Source: Mycolicibacterium austroafricanum
Lineage (GTDB): Bacteria; Actinomycetota; Actinomycetes; Mycobacteriales; Mycobacteriaceae
Direction of reading: 5' to 3'
Length of the DNA stretch: 39,002 nt
Assembly: GCF_902705885.1 (NCBI RefSeq)
Contig: NZ_CACSIP010000052.1
Coordinates: 1-39,002 of the forward strand
The position numbers and the translations under genes were made by a program. Below the pieces are notes generated by a model. It searched no databases. It was given only the letters and a program-made list of their open reading frames with translations, and was not told where the DNA came from. Below, in pieces: positions 33,319 through 39,002 of this stretch (its first letter is position 1; every line of letters starts with the position of its first letter).

Positions 33319-33858
33319 ATGTCCGACACTGCGGTACTTGTCATCGACATGATGAACACCTATCAACATCCTGACGCGGATCTGTTGATACCCAACGTGG
33401 CCGACATCGTCGACCCGCTCACCGAACTCATCACGCGGGCACGTGACCGTGACGACGTGGACCTCATCTACGTCAACGACAACTACGGGGATTTCACCGC
33501 TCAGCCGAGCGATCTCGTACAGAGCGCCTTGGAAGGCGAGCGTCCCGACCTCGTCAAACCGGTGGCGCCCCAAGCCGACTACCGGTTCGTCTCGAAAGTG
33601 CGGCACAGCGCCTTCTACGCTTCACCTCTGGACTACCTACTGGGCCGGCTGAGCACCCAGCGGGTGATCCTGACCGGGCAGGTGACCGAACAGTGCATCC
33701 TGTACAGCGCGCTGGACGCCTACATCCGGCATTTCGACGTGATCGTGCCCCGCGATGCGGTGGCACACATCGACGCCGAACTCGGCGAGGCGGCGCTACG
33801 GATGATGGAGAGCAACATGGGCGCCCGGTTGGCGAACGCGTGCGACTGCCTTGACTGA
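33319..33858 (+). CDS. Isochorismatase-family cysteine hydrolase
   Basis: This 179-residue protein has the catalytic triad Asp10 (VLVIDMMN), Lys93 (VSKVRHSAFY) and Cys126 (VTEQCILYS), with the cis-peptide segment TGQVTEQC before the nucleophile. Members hydrolyse amides such as nicotinamide, N-carbamoylsarcosine or isochorismate ether bonds. Specificity cannot be assigned. It has AGGAG ten bases before the ATG. It is divergent from the alcohol dehydrogenase, each with its own SigF-like promoter. Confidence 0.92.
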   Translation: MSDTAVLVIDMMNTYQHPDADLLIPNVADIVDPLTELITRARDRDDVDLIYVNDNYGDFTAQPSDLVQSALEGERPDLVKPVAPQADYRFVSKVRHSAFYASPLDYLLGRLSTQRVILTGQVTEQCILYSALDAYIRHFDVIVPRDAVAHIDAELGEAALRMMESNMGARLANACDCLD

Positions 33859-33879
33859 CGCGAAGAACGCCGCCGCCGG

Positions 33880-34173
33880 TCACCGGCGGCGGCGCCACCA
33901 CAGGAAACCGATGACGGCGACCCCGGCCAGGAGCACGCCGACGGGCGCCGCGGGGTTGGCCTTCGCAGCGGCGGTGGCCGTCTGCGCCCTGTCCACGACC
34001 GCTTCCCTGGTGTCCGCGGCCTTGTCCTGAGCGCGGCTCTTGACGTCGAGCTTGTCGGACAGCGCAGCCACGGTATCTCCGAGTTCGCTGCGGGTCTGCT
34101 CGATGTCCGCCTGCAGTTCCTCAATGCCCGCGTCCGGTCCGGGTTCAGGCGGAAGTCGGTCAGAGCCGGCCAT
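33880..34173 (-). CDS. DUF3618 family membrane-tethered protein
   Basis: This 97-residue protein has the DUF3618 pattern ELQADIEQTRSELGDTVAAL, then a Lys/Asp/Ala-rich helix and one C-terminal transmembrane helix (PVGVLLAGVAVIGFLWWRRRR). It should sit at the inner membrane with a cytoplasmic coiled segment. Its start overlaps the end of the upstream holin-like gene by 14 bases, so the two are translationally linked. Such pairs are common in mycobacterial stress regulons. Confidence 0.88.
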   Translation of the reverse strand: MAGSDRLPPEPGPDAGIEELQADIEQTRSELGDTVAALSDKLDVKSRAQDKAADTREAVVDRAQTATAAAKANPAAPVGVLLAGVAVIGFLWWRRRR

Positions 34174-34570
34174 GTCGGGCCTCCTTGATCTCCTCGAGGT
34201 CGTGCTTGACGCTGTCGACCGACTCGGTGGCCGGTGGAGACACCTGCTCGACCTGCTTGCGGCTCACCAGCGCGGCCACCCCGGCACACACGAACAGCAC
34301 TGCGGCGACGATCAGCGCCGCGGCCCAGACCGGCAGCACCAGCGCCAGCCCCGCCACGCCCGCGGCGATCAGCGTGGCCAGACCCAGCACCGCGAGCAGA
34401 CCCGCGGCACTGAACAGACCGGCACCGACCCCGGCATGTCGGACAGATTCCTGAAATTCCTTTTGAGCCAGTCGGATCTCGTCGCGCACCAGCCGCGACG
34501 TCTGCTCGGAGAGTTGGCCCAGGAGTTGAGGCGTCGACACCTCACTTGTGTGGTGGGGTTGCGCAGTCAT
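34160..34570 (-). CDS. Holin-like (DUF1469 / actinobacterial holin-X) membrane protein
   Basis: This 136-residue protein starts with LLGQLSEQTSRLVRDEIRLAQKEF, the amphipathic helix typical of DUF1469. It has two close transmembrane helices (AAGLLAVLGLATLIAAGVAGLA and VWAAALIVAAVLFVCAGVAAL) and an acidic tail ending SVDSVKHDLEEIKE. These proteins are not phage lysis holins despite the name. In actinobacteria they occur with DUF3618, as here. A SigF-like promoter lies upstream. Confidence 0.88.
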   Translation of the reverse strand: MTAQPHHTSEVSTPQLLGQLSEQTSRLVRDEIRLAQKEFQESVRHAGVGAGLFSAAGLLAVLGLATLIAAGVAGLALVLPVWAAALIVAAVLFVCAGVAALVSRKQVEQVSPPATESVDSVKHDLEEIKEARHGRL

Positions 34571-34617
34571 CAGTCTGCCTTCCTAGCTAGCGTTCTAGCT
34601 GCATCTCTTCCACGGCA

Positions 34618-34643
34618 GTGCCCCTCGCCCGGCTAGGCGAAAC
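34618..34643 (-). promoter_or_regulatory. SigF-like promoter for the holin-like/DUF3618 pair
   Basis: On the minus strand, GTTT (34640-34643), a 16-base spacer and GGGCAC (34618-34623). It is the same element form as that upstream of the Rho-N-like gene. Confidence 0.35.
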
Positions 34644-34652
34644 CTCATCGGG

Positions 34653-35276
34653 TCAGCCCTTGGCCACTTTGCGGATCAACGTCCGGGTCGCCTTCTCCAG
34701 AATCGCCTGGGCTTCGTCGGGTTTACGGGTGCGCTGCGCGCGCCGCGCCGCGGCGGCGATGGTGTATCCCCTCTCGTACCCGGCCACCACGCGCGGGTCG
34801 ACGTAAGAGCCGCGGGCTACCGCCGGGGTGTTCCCCAGCCCGTCGGCGACTTCTTTCATCACCGCTGCCTCCACCCGTTTGACCACCTTCTCCGAGACCG
34901 GCGGGTCCGCGTCGACGAAGGCCTCGGCGGCCAGATCCCCGGCGATTCGGGCGCGCCACTGCGGCAGTTCCAGCGACATCTCCAGCACCCGGTCGAACTT
35001 CTCCTCGGCGCGCTCGTCCTGCCACGCCTGGTGGTACAGGTACTGACGACGGCCCGCGACGTCGGTGCCGACAGCCTGGATGTGGCCGTTGGGGTGGGGG
35101 CTGATCCACACTTTCTTCCAGGCGGGCGGGATGACCAGATCCTTGATGCGCTGCAGTGTGGCTTCGTCGTCCAGGTCGTCCAGCAGTTCGCCGTCGGTGC
35201 CGTAGTACGCAAAACCCTTGCCTCTGCGTTTCCGGGTGATTCCCGGTCTGTCCAGTGCACTGCGCCGCAACCGCAC
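34653..35276 (-). CDS. DNA topoisomerase IB with in-frame central deletion, probably inactive
   Basis: The 207-residue frame keeps both ends of a bacterial type IB topoisomerase but not its middle. Residues 1-114 are the normal N-terminal part (LRRSALDRPGITRKRRGKGF, LVIPPAWKKVWISPHPNGHI, GRRQYLYH). Residues 117-175 are the normal C-terminal part (AAEAFVDADPPVSEKVV, LGNTPAVARGSYVDPRVV), with Tyr158 the nucleophile. Full-length relatives are about 330 residues, with the catalytic Arg, Lys, second Arg and His residues in the missing part. The joint is around 34920-34940. The start GTG has GGAGG upstream. Without the other catalytic residues it should not cut DNA. Whether this is fixed in the lineage or a recent loss is unknown. 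Confidence 0.8.
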   Translation of the reverse strand: MRLRRSALDRPGITRKRRGKGFAYYGTDGELLDDLDDEATLQRIKDLVIPPAWKKVWISPHPNGHIQAVGTDVAGRRQYLYHQAWQDERAEEKFDRVLEMSLELPQWRARIAGDLAAEAFVDADPPVSEKVVKRVEAAVMKEVADGLGNTPAVARGSYVDPRVVAGYERGYTIAAAARRAQRTRKPDEAQAILEKATRTLIRKVAKG

Positions 35277-35321
35277 GCCCCGCCTCCAGGTTCCGCCCGA
35301 CCACCGTTGGTGGCGCCGGGA

Positions 35322-35347
35322 TTACCCGCAGCGACGTGCCGTTACAC
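35322..35347 (-). promoter_or_regulatory. Possible SigF-like promoter for the topoisomerase IB remnant
   Basis: On the minus strand, GTGT (35344-35347), a 16-base spacer and GGGTAA (35322-35327). It shares a base with the -35 of the divergent DUF4235 promoter, so the two would compete. Evidence is weak. Confidence 0.3.
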
Positions 35348-35366
35348 TTTCGTGCCTGCCGGGTAC
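35341..35366 (+). promoter_or_regulatory. SigF-like promoter for DUF4235 gene
   Basis: GTTA (35341-35344), a 16-base spacer and GGGTAC (35361-35366) lie about 35 bases before the ATG. Each half differs from the consensus at its last base. Confidence 0.5.
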
Positions 35367-35401
35367 TCAACGCGTTCCGCACCCGTCAGGAAGCAGACAC
35401 G

Positions 35402-35674
35402 ATGAGCCGAACCTCCAAAGTCCTCTACACCCCGCTGTCGATGGTGATCAGCGTGGCCGGCGGCCTGGTGGCCAGCGCATTGTTCACCCAAGTCTGGAAA
35501 CGGATCGGCGAGGCCGACCAACCACCGCCAGATCCGGACGATCTCAGCCAGTCGACGGCCAAGGTGCTGCTGGCCGCGGCGCTTCAGAGTTTGATCTTCG
35601 GCCTGGTTCGCGCCGGCGTTAACCGGGCGAGCGCACGCGGTTACAAAGCGGTCACCAACGAAACCCCGTCCTGA
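35402..35674 (+). CDS. DUF4235 family membrane protein
   Basis: This 90-residue protein has two hydrophobic segments (LSMVISVAGGLVASALFTQVW and AKVLLAAALQSLIFGLVRAGV) separated by a Pro/Asp-rich loop, and a basic tail (RASARGYKAVTNETPS). The layout and the WKRIGEADQPPPDP loop fit DUF4235, common in actinobacteria with unknown function. The ATG has AGGAAG about nine bases upstream; the frame extends upstream but lacks a start context there. Confidence 0.88.
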   Translation: MSRTSKVLYTPLSMVISVAGGLVASALFTQVWKRIGEADQPPPDPDDLSQSTAKVLLAAALQSLIFGLVRAGVNRASARGYKAVTNETPS

Positions 35675-35698
35675 CCGCTCGGGGACGGGTGGTCCTGG

Positions 35699-36307
35699 TC
35701 AGCCGTGCCGTCCCCGGGACCTGCGCAGTACCCGTCCCCGCAGAACCGCTTGATGTTCCTCGGCCTCGTTCTTGTCGATGCCACTGGAATCCCGCACCGG
35801 CAGCCTGAGATCGTCCTCGGCGGCCATACCGGCCTGCAGCTGGCGCCCCCGCTCCAGTTCGGCATCAACCTCCGCCCCGAACAGCAACGCCAGGTTGGTG
35901 ATCCACAGCCACAGCAGGAACACCGCGACGCCGGCGAGCGCCCCGAACGTCCTTTCGTAGTTGCCGAAATTGGCGACGTAGCCGCCGAACAGCAGCGACG
36001 CCAGAACCCACACCACGATCGCAGGGAACAGCGACAGCACCGCGTAGTAGGTCAGCGCCGCGGCAAGGTCCATGCACTGGTCCCGGCTGAACTCCCCGAT
36101 CGTCTGGCGCAGCACATACCGCACGGACGGCCGGGTCAGGTCCGTCGGGGACTCCGGCTTGCGCCGGTCGTCCGGTTCGGGGCAACCGGCGTCACCTGCT
36201 ACCGGCGGCTGCGCTGTGGACGGCGCGGGTCGACGAGGGGAGACGAGGGTTCGTTTCCGCCCGGCCAACGTCGCGGCCGCGATACCGGCCACGAACGCGC
36301 CCGCCAC
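35699..36307 (-). CDS. YihY/BrkB membrane protein with in-frame central deletion
   Basis: The 202-residue frame keeps the start and end of a YihY/virulence-factor-BrkB-type protein. FSRDQCMDLAAALTYYAVLSLFPA (residues 73-96) normally begins the six-helix bundle. It is followed directly by IVVWVLASLLFGGYVANFG and FLLWLWITNLALLFGAEVDAE, which belong about 160 residues later in full-length proteins (about 330 residues). The intervening helices are missing, and the joint is near 36010-36025. The hydrophilic C-terminus is complete. Function is doubtful. The frame opens at a GTG (36307) inside a 25-bp tandem duplication that shifts frame relative to upstream sequence. Confidence 0.78.
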   Translation of the reverse strand: MAGAFVAGIAAATLAGRKRTLVSPRRPAPSTAQPPVAGDAGCPEPDDRRKPESPTDLTRPSVRYVLRQTIGEFSRDQCMDLAAALTYYAVLSLFPAIVVWVLASLLFGGYVANFGNYERTFGALAGVAVFLLWLWITNLALLFGAEVDAELERGRQLQAGMAAEDDLRLPVRDSSGIDKNEAEEHQAVLRGRVLRRSRGRHG

Positions 36308-36354
36308 CGCGACGGGTCCACGCGCCCGTCACCGCGACGGGTCCACGCGCCCGT
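36305..36354. repeat. 25-bp tandem duplication at the YihY start
   Basis: Two identical 25-base copies, beginning CACCGCGACGGGTCCACG, occupy 36305-36329 and 36330-36354. Since 25 is not a multiple of three, the second copy puts a stop in the frame upstream of the GTG start. The rest of the gap up to the DUF899 gene (36355-36529) holds nothing else I recognise. Confidence 0.95.
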
Positions 36355-36529
36355 TGTCCACTACGGGAATCCTGAATCTGGCGCTGAAGGCCGGCCCGAC
36401 TGGGACTGCATCGCCCGGTGATGCCCGCGAACGGCCCGCTTAAAACGGTCTTGGCCGATGACTTCAGCAGGCCACGCAGGTCTACCTGACAACCGCGACT
36501 CGCGGTGTGACCAGACCAGGAGGTGAACC

Positions 36530-37261
36530 GTGACCGCCGTGACCGCCGAGGGTCCGCTGCCCGCCATCGTCGACCGTGCTGCCTGGCAGGACCGACTCGA
36601 TCAGCTGCTGACGCGCGAAAAGGCGCACACCCGGGAGGGTGATGCCATAGCCGCTGCCAGGAGACGGCTTCCGATGACCGAGGTCGACCCGCAGATGCCG
36701 CTCACCGGGGCGCACGGCACGGTGTCGCTGCTCGATATGTTCGAAGGCCGCCGGCAACTGCTGACTTACCTGCACATGTGGCACGACGGCAAGCCCGCCG
36801 AACAGCAATGTGAGGGTTGCACGTTCTTCACCGGGCATGCTCTGGAACTGTCCTACCTGCACAGCCGCGACGTCACGTACGCGACGATCTGTGAGGGCCC
36901 GTATTCGGAGAGCGCACGCTATCGCGACTTCATGGACTGGAAGATGCCGTGGTATTCCGCGGGTGAGTCGGCTGAGAAACTGCTAGCCGGAAGGCACTTC
37001 GGCGCGTACGCGTGCTTCCTGCGCCACGGCGATCGGGTCTTCGAGACGTATTGGACTACCGGACGGGGCACCGAGGCCGGCGCCACCAGCTATCACCTGT
37101 TGGACCTCACGGTCTTCGGCAGACAGGAAACCTGGGAGGACTCGCCCCGGGGCTGGCCCCAGCGGTTCGCACCCGATGGTGACAATTTCCGTAGCGACGG
37201 TCGGCCGACTGCGCAGTGGTCGAGGCTGAAGGCGGGCCGCTGCGACGATCTCCACGGATGA
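36530..37261 (+). CDS. DUF899 (thioredoxin-fold-like) protein
   Basis: This 243-residue protein fits DUF899. The N-terminal helix LLTREKAHTREGDAIAAARRRLPM is followed by SLLDMFEGRRQLLTYLHMW, then the Cys pair in QQCEGCTFF, and SYHLLDLTVFGRQETWEDSPRGW near the end. The fold is thioredoxin-like, with C-x-x-C in a position suited to redox chemistry, but the family has no fixed function. The GTG start follows AGGAGGTGAACC. It is convergent with the Nudix gene, leaving four bases between stops. Confidence 0.9.
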   Translation: MTAVTAEGPLPAIVDRAAWQDRLDQLLTREKAHTREGDAIAAARRRLPMTEVDPQMPLTGAHGTVSLLDMFEGRRQLLTYLHMWHDGKPAEQQCEGCTFFTGHALELSYLHSRDVTYATICEGPYSESARYRDFMDWKMPWYSAGESAEKLLAGRHFGAYACFLRHGDRVFETYWTTGRGTEAGATSYHLLDLTVFGRQETWEDSPRGWPQRFAPDGDNFRSDGRPTAQWSRLKAGRCDDLHG

Positions 37262-37265
37262 GTTG

Positions 37266-37982
37266 TCACCGCCAGGCGAACACCGGCTGCTCCAGCTCGT
37301 CAACCGGGTCGTGGCGGCCCTCCAGCGCCAACCACCTCAGCTGCAGCAGGATCGCGCCCGTCGGAGCATGGATGAGGTCGCCGCCCAACGGAATCTGCAC
37401 TACCGGTCGGGGACTCTCAGGGATCGTGATGAACCGCGGCGAGTCGTCCCGCAGGAGTTGGTGCAGCCCCACCCGGTAGACCGCCACCACCTCGTCGGGT
37501 GCCGGGCGTGGGTCGAGCCGGCCACTGCCCCAGATCACCACCGGCGTGATGACATAGCCCGACCGCGTCGGGTAATCGTCGAGTAAGCCCAGCACGTTGG
37601 TGGCAGGCATCCGGACGCCGACCTCTTCGTCGAGCTCACGCAGCGCGGCCTGCACCACGGTTTCGCCGGGGTCCAGCCGGCCACCAGGCAGTGCCCATTG
37701 GGCGGCGTGCGAGGTGAGTCGAGAAGCCCTGCGGCACAATAAGAATGCGGCACCACCGGACACGTCGACCATCCTGCCGTCGAGGTCTGCCGGCATCGGT
37801 CGCCCGGCGATCCAGTCGTCCACCGGCGCCGGGTCGACGCGGTCCTCACCCAGCTCGGAGTCGACGAGGACCACCGCGACGGCCGCGTGCCGCTTCGTCG
37901 GGTCAGTCACCGTGCGACGCTCGTGACCCGCCAGACGGGCCCGGACCTGCTCCCGCAGCACCTCGTCGTAGCTGACCGTCAC
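37266..37982 (-). CDS. Nudix hydrolase
   Basis: The protein has 238 residues from a GTG at 37982. The Nudix box spans residues 100-123 (GGRLDPGETVV with RELDEEVGV), having all the Glu ligands for the Mg ion that cleaves nucleoside-diphosphate-linked substrates. AAVAVVLVDSELGEDRVDP before it and FITIPESPRPVVQIPL after it suggest a CoA- or ADP-ribose-type pyrophosphatase, but the substrate is not fixed. The start overlaps the stop of the upstream gene by four bases (GTGA), so translation is coupled. Confidence 0.9.
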   Translation of the reverse strand: MTVSYDEVLREQVRARLAGHERRTVTDPTKRHAAVAVVLVDSELGEDRVDPAPVDDWIAGRPMPADLDGRMVDVSGGAAFLLCRRASRLTSHAAQWALPGGRLDPGETVVQAALRELDEEVGVRMPATNVLGLLDDYPTRSGYVITPVVIWGSGRLDPRPAPDEVVAVYRVGLHQLLRDDSPRFITIPESPRPVVQIPLGGDLIHAPTGAILLQLRWLALEGRHDPVDELEQPVFAWR

Positions 37983-38338
37983 GCCGTGATCCCGGCGGCC
38001 CCGTCGAGGTACTGCAGCAAGTCGTGGGCCGCCAACTCGACGGCCTTGTGCCGCCACTGCGAAGCGCGGTACACGCAGGCGATGAGCCCAGTGCGGTGGA
38101 CCCGGCGGAAATCGCCGAAGACGAAGGCGTAGCGCGCTTTCGTCCCGTCCTCGGCCCCGTCGGTCAGGCCGAGATGCCAGCGCGCGTACTCCTGCCAGTC
38201 GTGCGACTCGAGGTAGGCGTTTTCTGCGGCGGCGTTGGGCTGCACCTCACCCCAGTCGCTGTCGAGCACGTACTGCCTCGAGTCGATCAGCCCGCGAGCA
38301 TGCTCGACAGCCGCCCCGTTGACGTCATACCTGGCCAT
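37979..38338 (-). CDS. Conserved hypothetical protein
   Basis: This 119-residue protein has the segments AAVEHARGLIDSRQYVLDSDW, WQEYARWHLGLTDGAEDGTKARY and FGDFRRVHRTGLIACVYRASQW. The aromatic and charged pattern looks like a real, conserved actinobacterial protein. I do not recognise its family. No signal peptide or membrane segment is present. It is the first gene of a coupled pair with the Nudix hydrolase, which may act in the same process. Confidence 0.8.
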   Translation of the reverse strand: MARYDVNGAAVEHARGLIDSRQYVLDSDWGEVQPNAAAENAYLESHDWQEYARWHLGLTDGAEDGTKARYAFVFGDFRRVHRTGLIACVYRASQWRHKAVELAAHDLLQYLDGAAGITA

Positions 38339-38368
38339 CGTGCCATTGTTTCAACAGGCGTCCGCGCG

Positions 38369-38644
38369 TCACCGGCCGGTGTGCGGCGTGGGACTCTGCG
38401 CTGATTCCCACTTGGACTCCAGCGCCCGGGTGACCGCGGTATCGGCGGGCAGTTCGGCGTCGAACGTCTCCCCGTCGTCGCCTTCGAGGGTGACGATGAT
38501 CGCCGGTGTCGCGTTGACTTCGCTGGAATCTTTGTGCACCACCTTGTACGGCCGTCCGTCGCCGGGCCGGTCGGGCAGTTGCAGCGCGATGATGTCACCT
38601 GGGGCGACGTTCTCGAGTCGGTCGTTGTCGGTCTGGCCGGCCAC
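38369..38644 (-). CDS. Small hypothetical protein with beta-rich core
   Basis: This 91-residue protein starts at a GTG with AGGAGG six bases upstream. The centre VAPGDIIALQLPD, YKVVHKDSSEVN and AIIVTLEGDDGETFDAELPADT suggests a small beta-barrel (SH3- or hypervirulence-like). I cannot assign a family. The Pro/Ser-rich C-terminus is probably disordered. It lies 30 bases upstream of the conserved hypothetical gene, probably in the same operon. Confidence 0.75.
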   Translation of the reverse strand: MAGQTDNDRLENVAPGDIIALQLPDRPGDGRPYKVVHKDSSEVNATPAIIVTLEGDDGETFDAELPADTAVTRALESKWESAQSPTPHTGR

Positions 38645-38894
38645 GCGTTCCTCCTGTGTCAGCTGTCGTGCTCGGGGGTTCGGTCAGTTCAGGGGCGTTC
38701 TCCCGGGTCGCCATGCCTCCTTCGCCACCGTGGTCGGCGGGTCCCGGCCGACCACCTTTCGGCTCTTCGGTCCGGCCGTCGGCAGGATCGGTGCTCTCAC
38801 CCAATTGCGCGCCCTTCGTCAGGTTCCTGGTACCCCGTTCCGACGCGTCCGACTCAAGGTCACCCTCGACGAGCCCGCGGCGGGTCAAGTCCAT
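38595..38894 (-). CDS. Possible small hydrophilic protein (doubtful)
   Basis: A 99-residue frame begins MDLTRRGLVEGDLESDASERG and is rich in Gly, Glu, Pro and Arg, with no membrane segment. Its first half has the composition of an intrinsically disordered protein. The ATG has no ribosome-binding site, and its last 50 bases overlap the next gene. It may be non-coding. No better gene is seen between 38645 and 38939. Confidence 0.35.
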   Translation of the reverse strand: MDLTRRGLVEGDLESDASERGTRNLTKGAQLGESTDPADGRTEEPKGGRPGPADHGGEGGMATRENAPELTEPPSTTADTGGTRGRPDRQRPTRERRPR

Positions 38895-38939
38895 GGACGT
38901 GGTGTACGACGTCGTCGTGTGATTCTTCGTGGTGATGGT

Positions 38940-39002
38940 TCAGGCGGTCAGTGCCGCGGGGGTGTCCTCCTGTTCTGACGGGGTGTCGTTGACGGCGCGG
39001 GA
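38940..39002 (-). CDS. 3' end of an unidentified gene (partial)
   Basis: An open minus-strand frame enters from the right edge, giving SRAVNDTPSEQEDTPAALTA and a TGA at 38940-38942. The tail is acidic and probably disordered. The family cannot be told from 20 residues. Confidence 0.35.
   Translation of the reverse strand, partial: SRAVNDTPSEQEDTPAALTA

Noticed and set aside
1..39002. CRISPR arrays, tRNA genes and insertion sequences
   Set aside because: I found no regularly spaced repeats, cloverleaf-type sequence with CCA-like ends, or transposase motifs.

Overview
This 39 kb window is high-GC actinobacterial DNA, most likely from a rapidly growing Mycobacterium (Mycolicibacterium). Gene families support this: a WS/DGAT acyltransferase, a cutinase-like esterase, DUF5313, DUF3159, DUF4235 and DUF3618 proteins, and a mycobacterial-type methylenetetrahydrofolate reductase. 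So do many GTG starts and several promoters matching the mycobacterial SigF consensus GTTT-N15/16-GGGTAT. I see no tRNA, rRNA, CRISPR array, insertion sequence or prophage. It reads as a chromosomal accessory/stress region. Family names come from reading the proteins; no database search was run.

Layout. 0-7.4 kb: tail of an unidentified gene, then a minus-strand run of a flavin monooxygenase, a giant HrpA-type RNA helicase with an in-frame octapeptide tandem repeat, a VOC protein, a small membrane protein and a non-canonical MTHFR. 7.5-11.6 kb (plus): lipoprotein, SelO pseudokinase AMPylase and WS/DGAT. 11.7-16.3 kb: a PucR regulator divergent from mmsA and a class III aminotransferase, which together look like a beta-alanine or related amine degradation unit. 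16.3-21.9 kb: membrane-anchored hypothetical, exported collagen-like protein, then SDR, CobW-type GTPase, DUF2237, MOSC, an ANTAR-like protein and a ZIP metal transporter. 22-25.3 kb: an iron-flavoured block with a ferritin-like protein, a haem-oxygenase-like diiron enzyme, a CDGSH 2Fe-2S protein and an NPPY methyltransferase. The last three are convergent or coupled, and each transcript is preceded by a SigF-type promoter. 25.3-31.9 kb: DUF3159, DUF5313 with an OhrR/MarR-type regulator, a Cys-rich metal-binding protein, cutinase, an endonuclease/phosphatase-fold protein, an orphan nucleotidyltransferase, a ferredoxin-reductase-type flavoprotein, a Rho-N-like small protein and PhoU. 31.9-39 kb: zinc alcohol dehydrogenase divergent from an isochorismatase-like hydrolase, holin-like/DUF3618 envelope proteins, topoisomerase IB, DUF4235, YihY/BrkB, DUF899, Nudix and small hypotheticals.

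Most notable points. (1) Two genes about 1 kb apart, topoisomerase IB and YihY, have each lost their central region in frame while keeping both ends; a 25-bp tandem duplication sits at the YihY start. (2) The haem-oxygenase-like / CDGSH / methyltransferase trio looks like an uncharacterised SigF-controlled iron-redox module. (3) SigF-like promoters are dense from about 23 to 35.4 kb. (4) A double-hairpin inverted repeat lies between mmsA and the aminotransferase.
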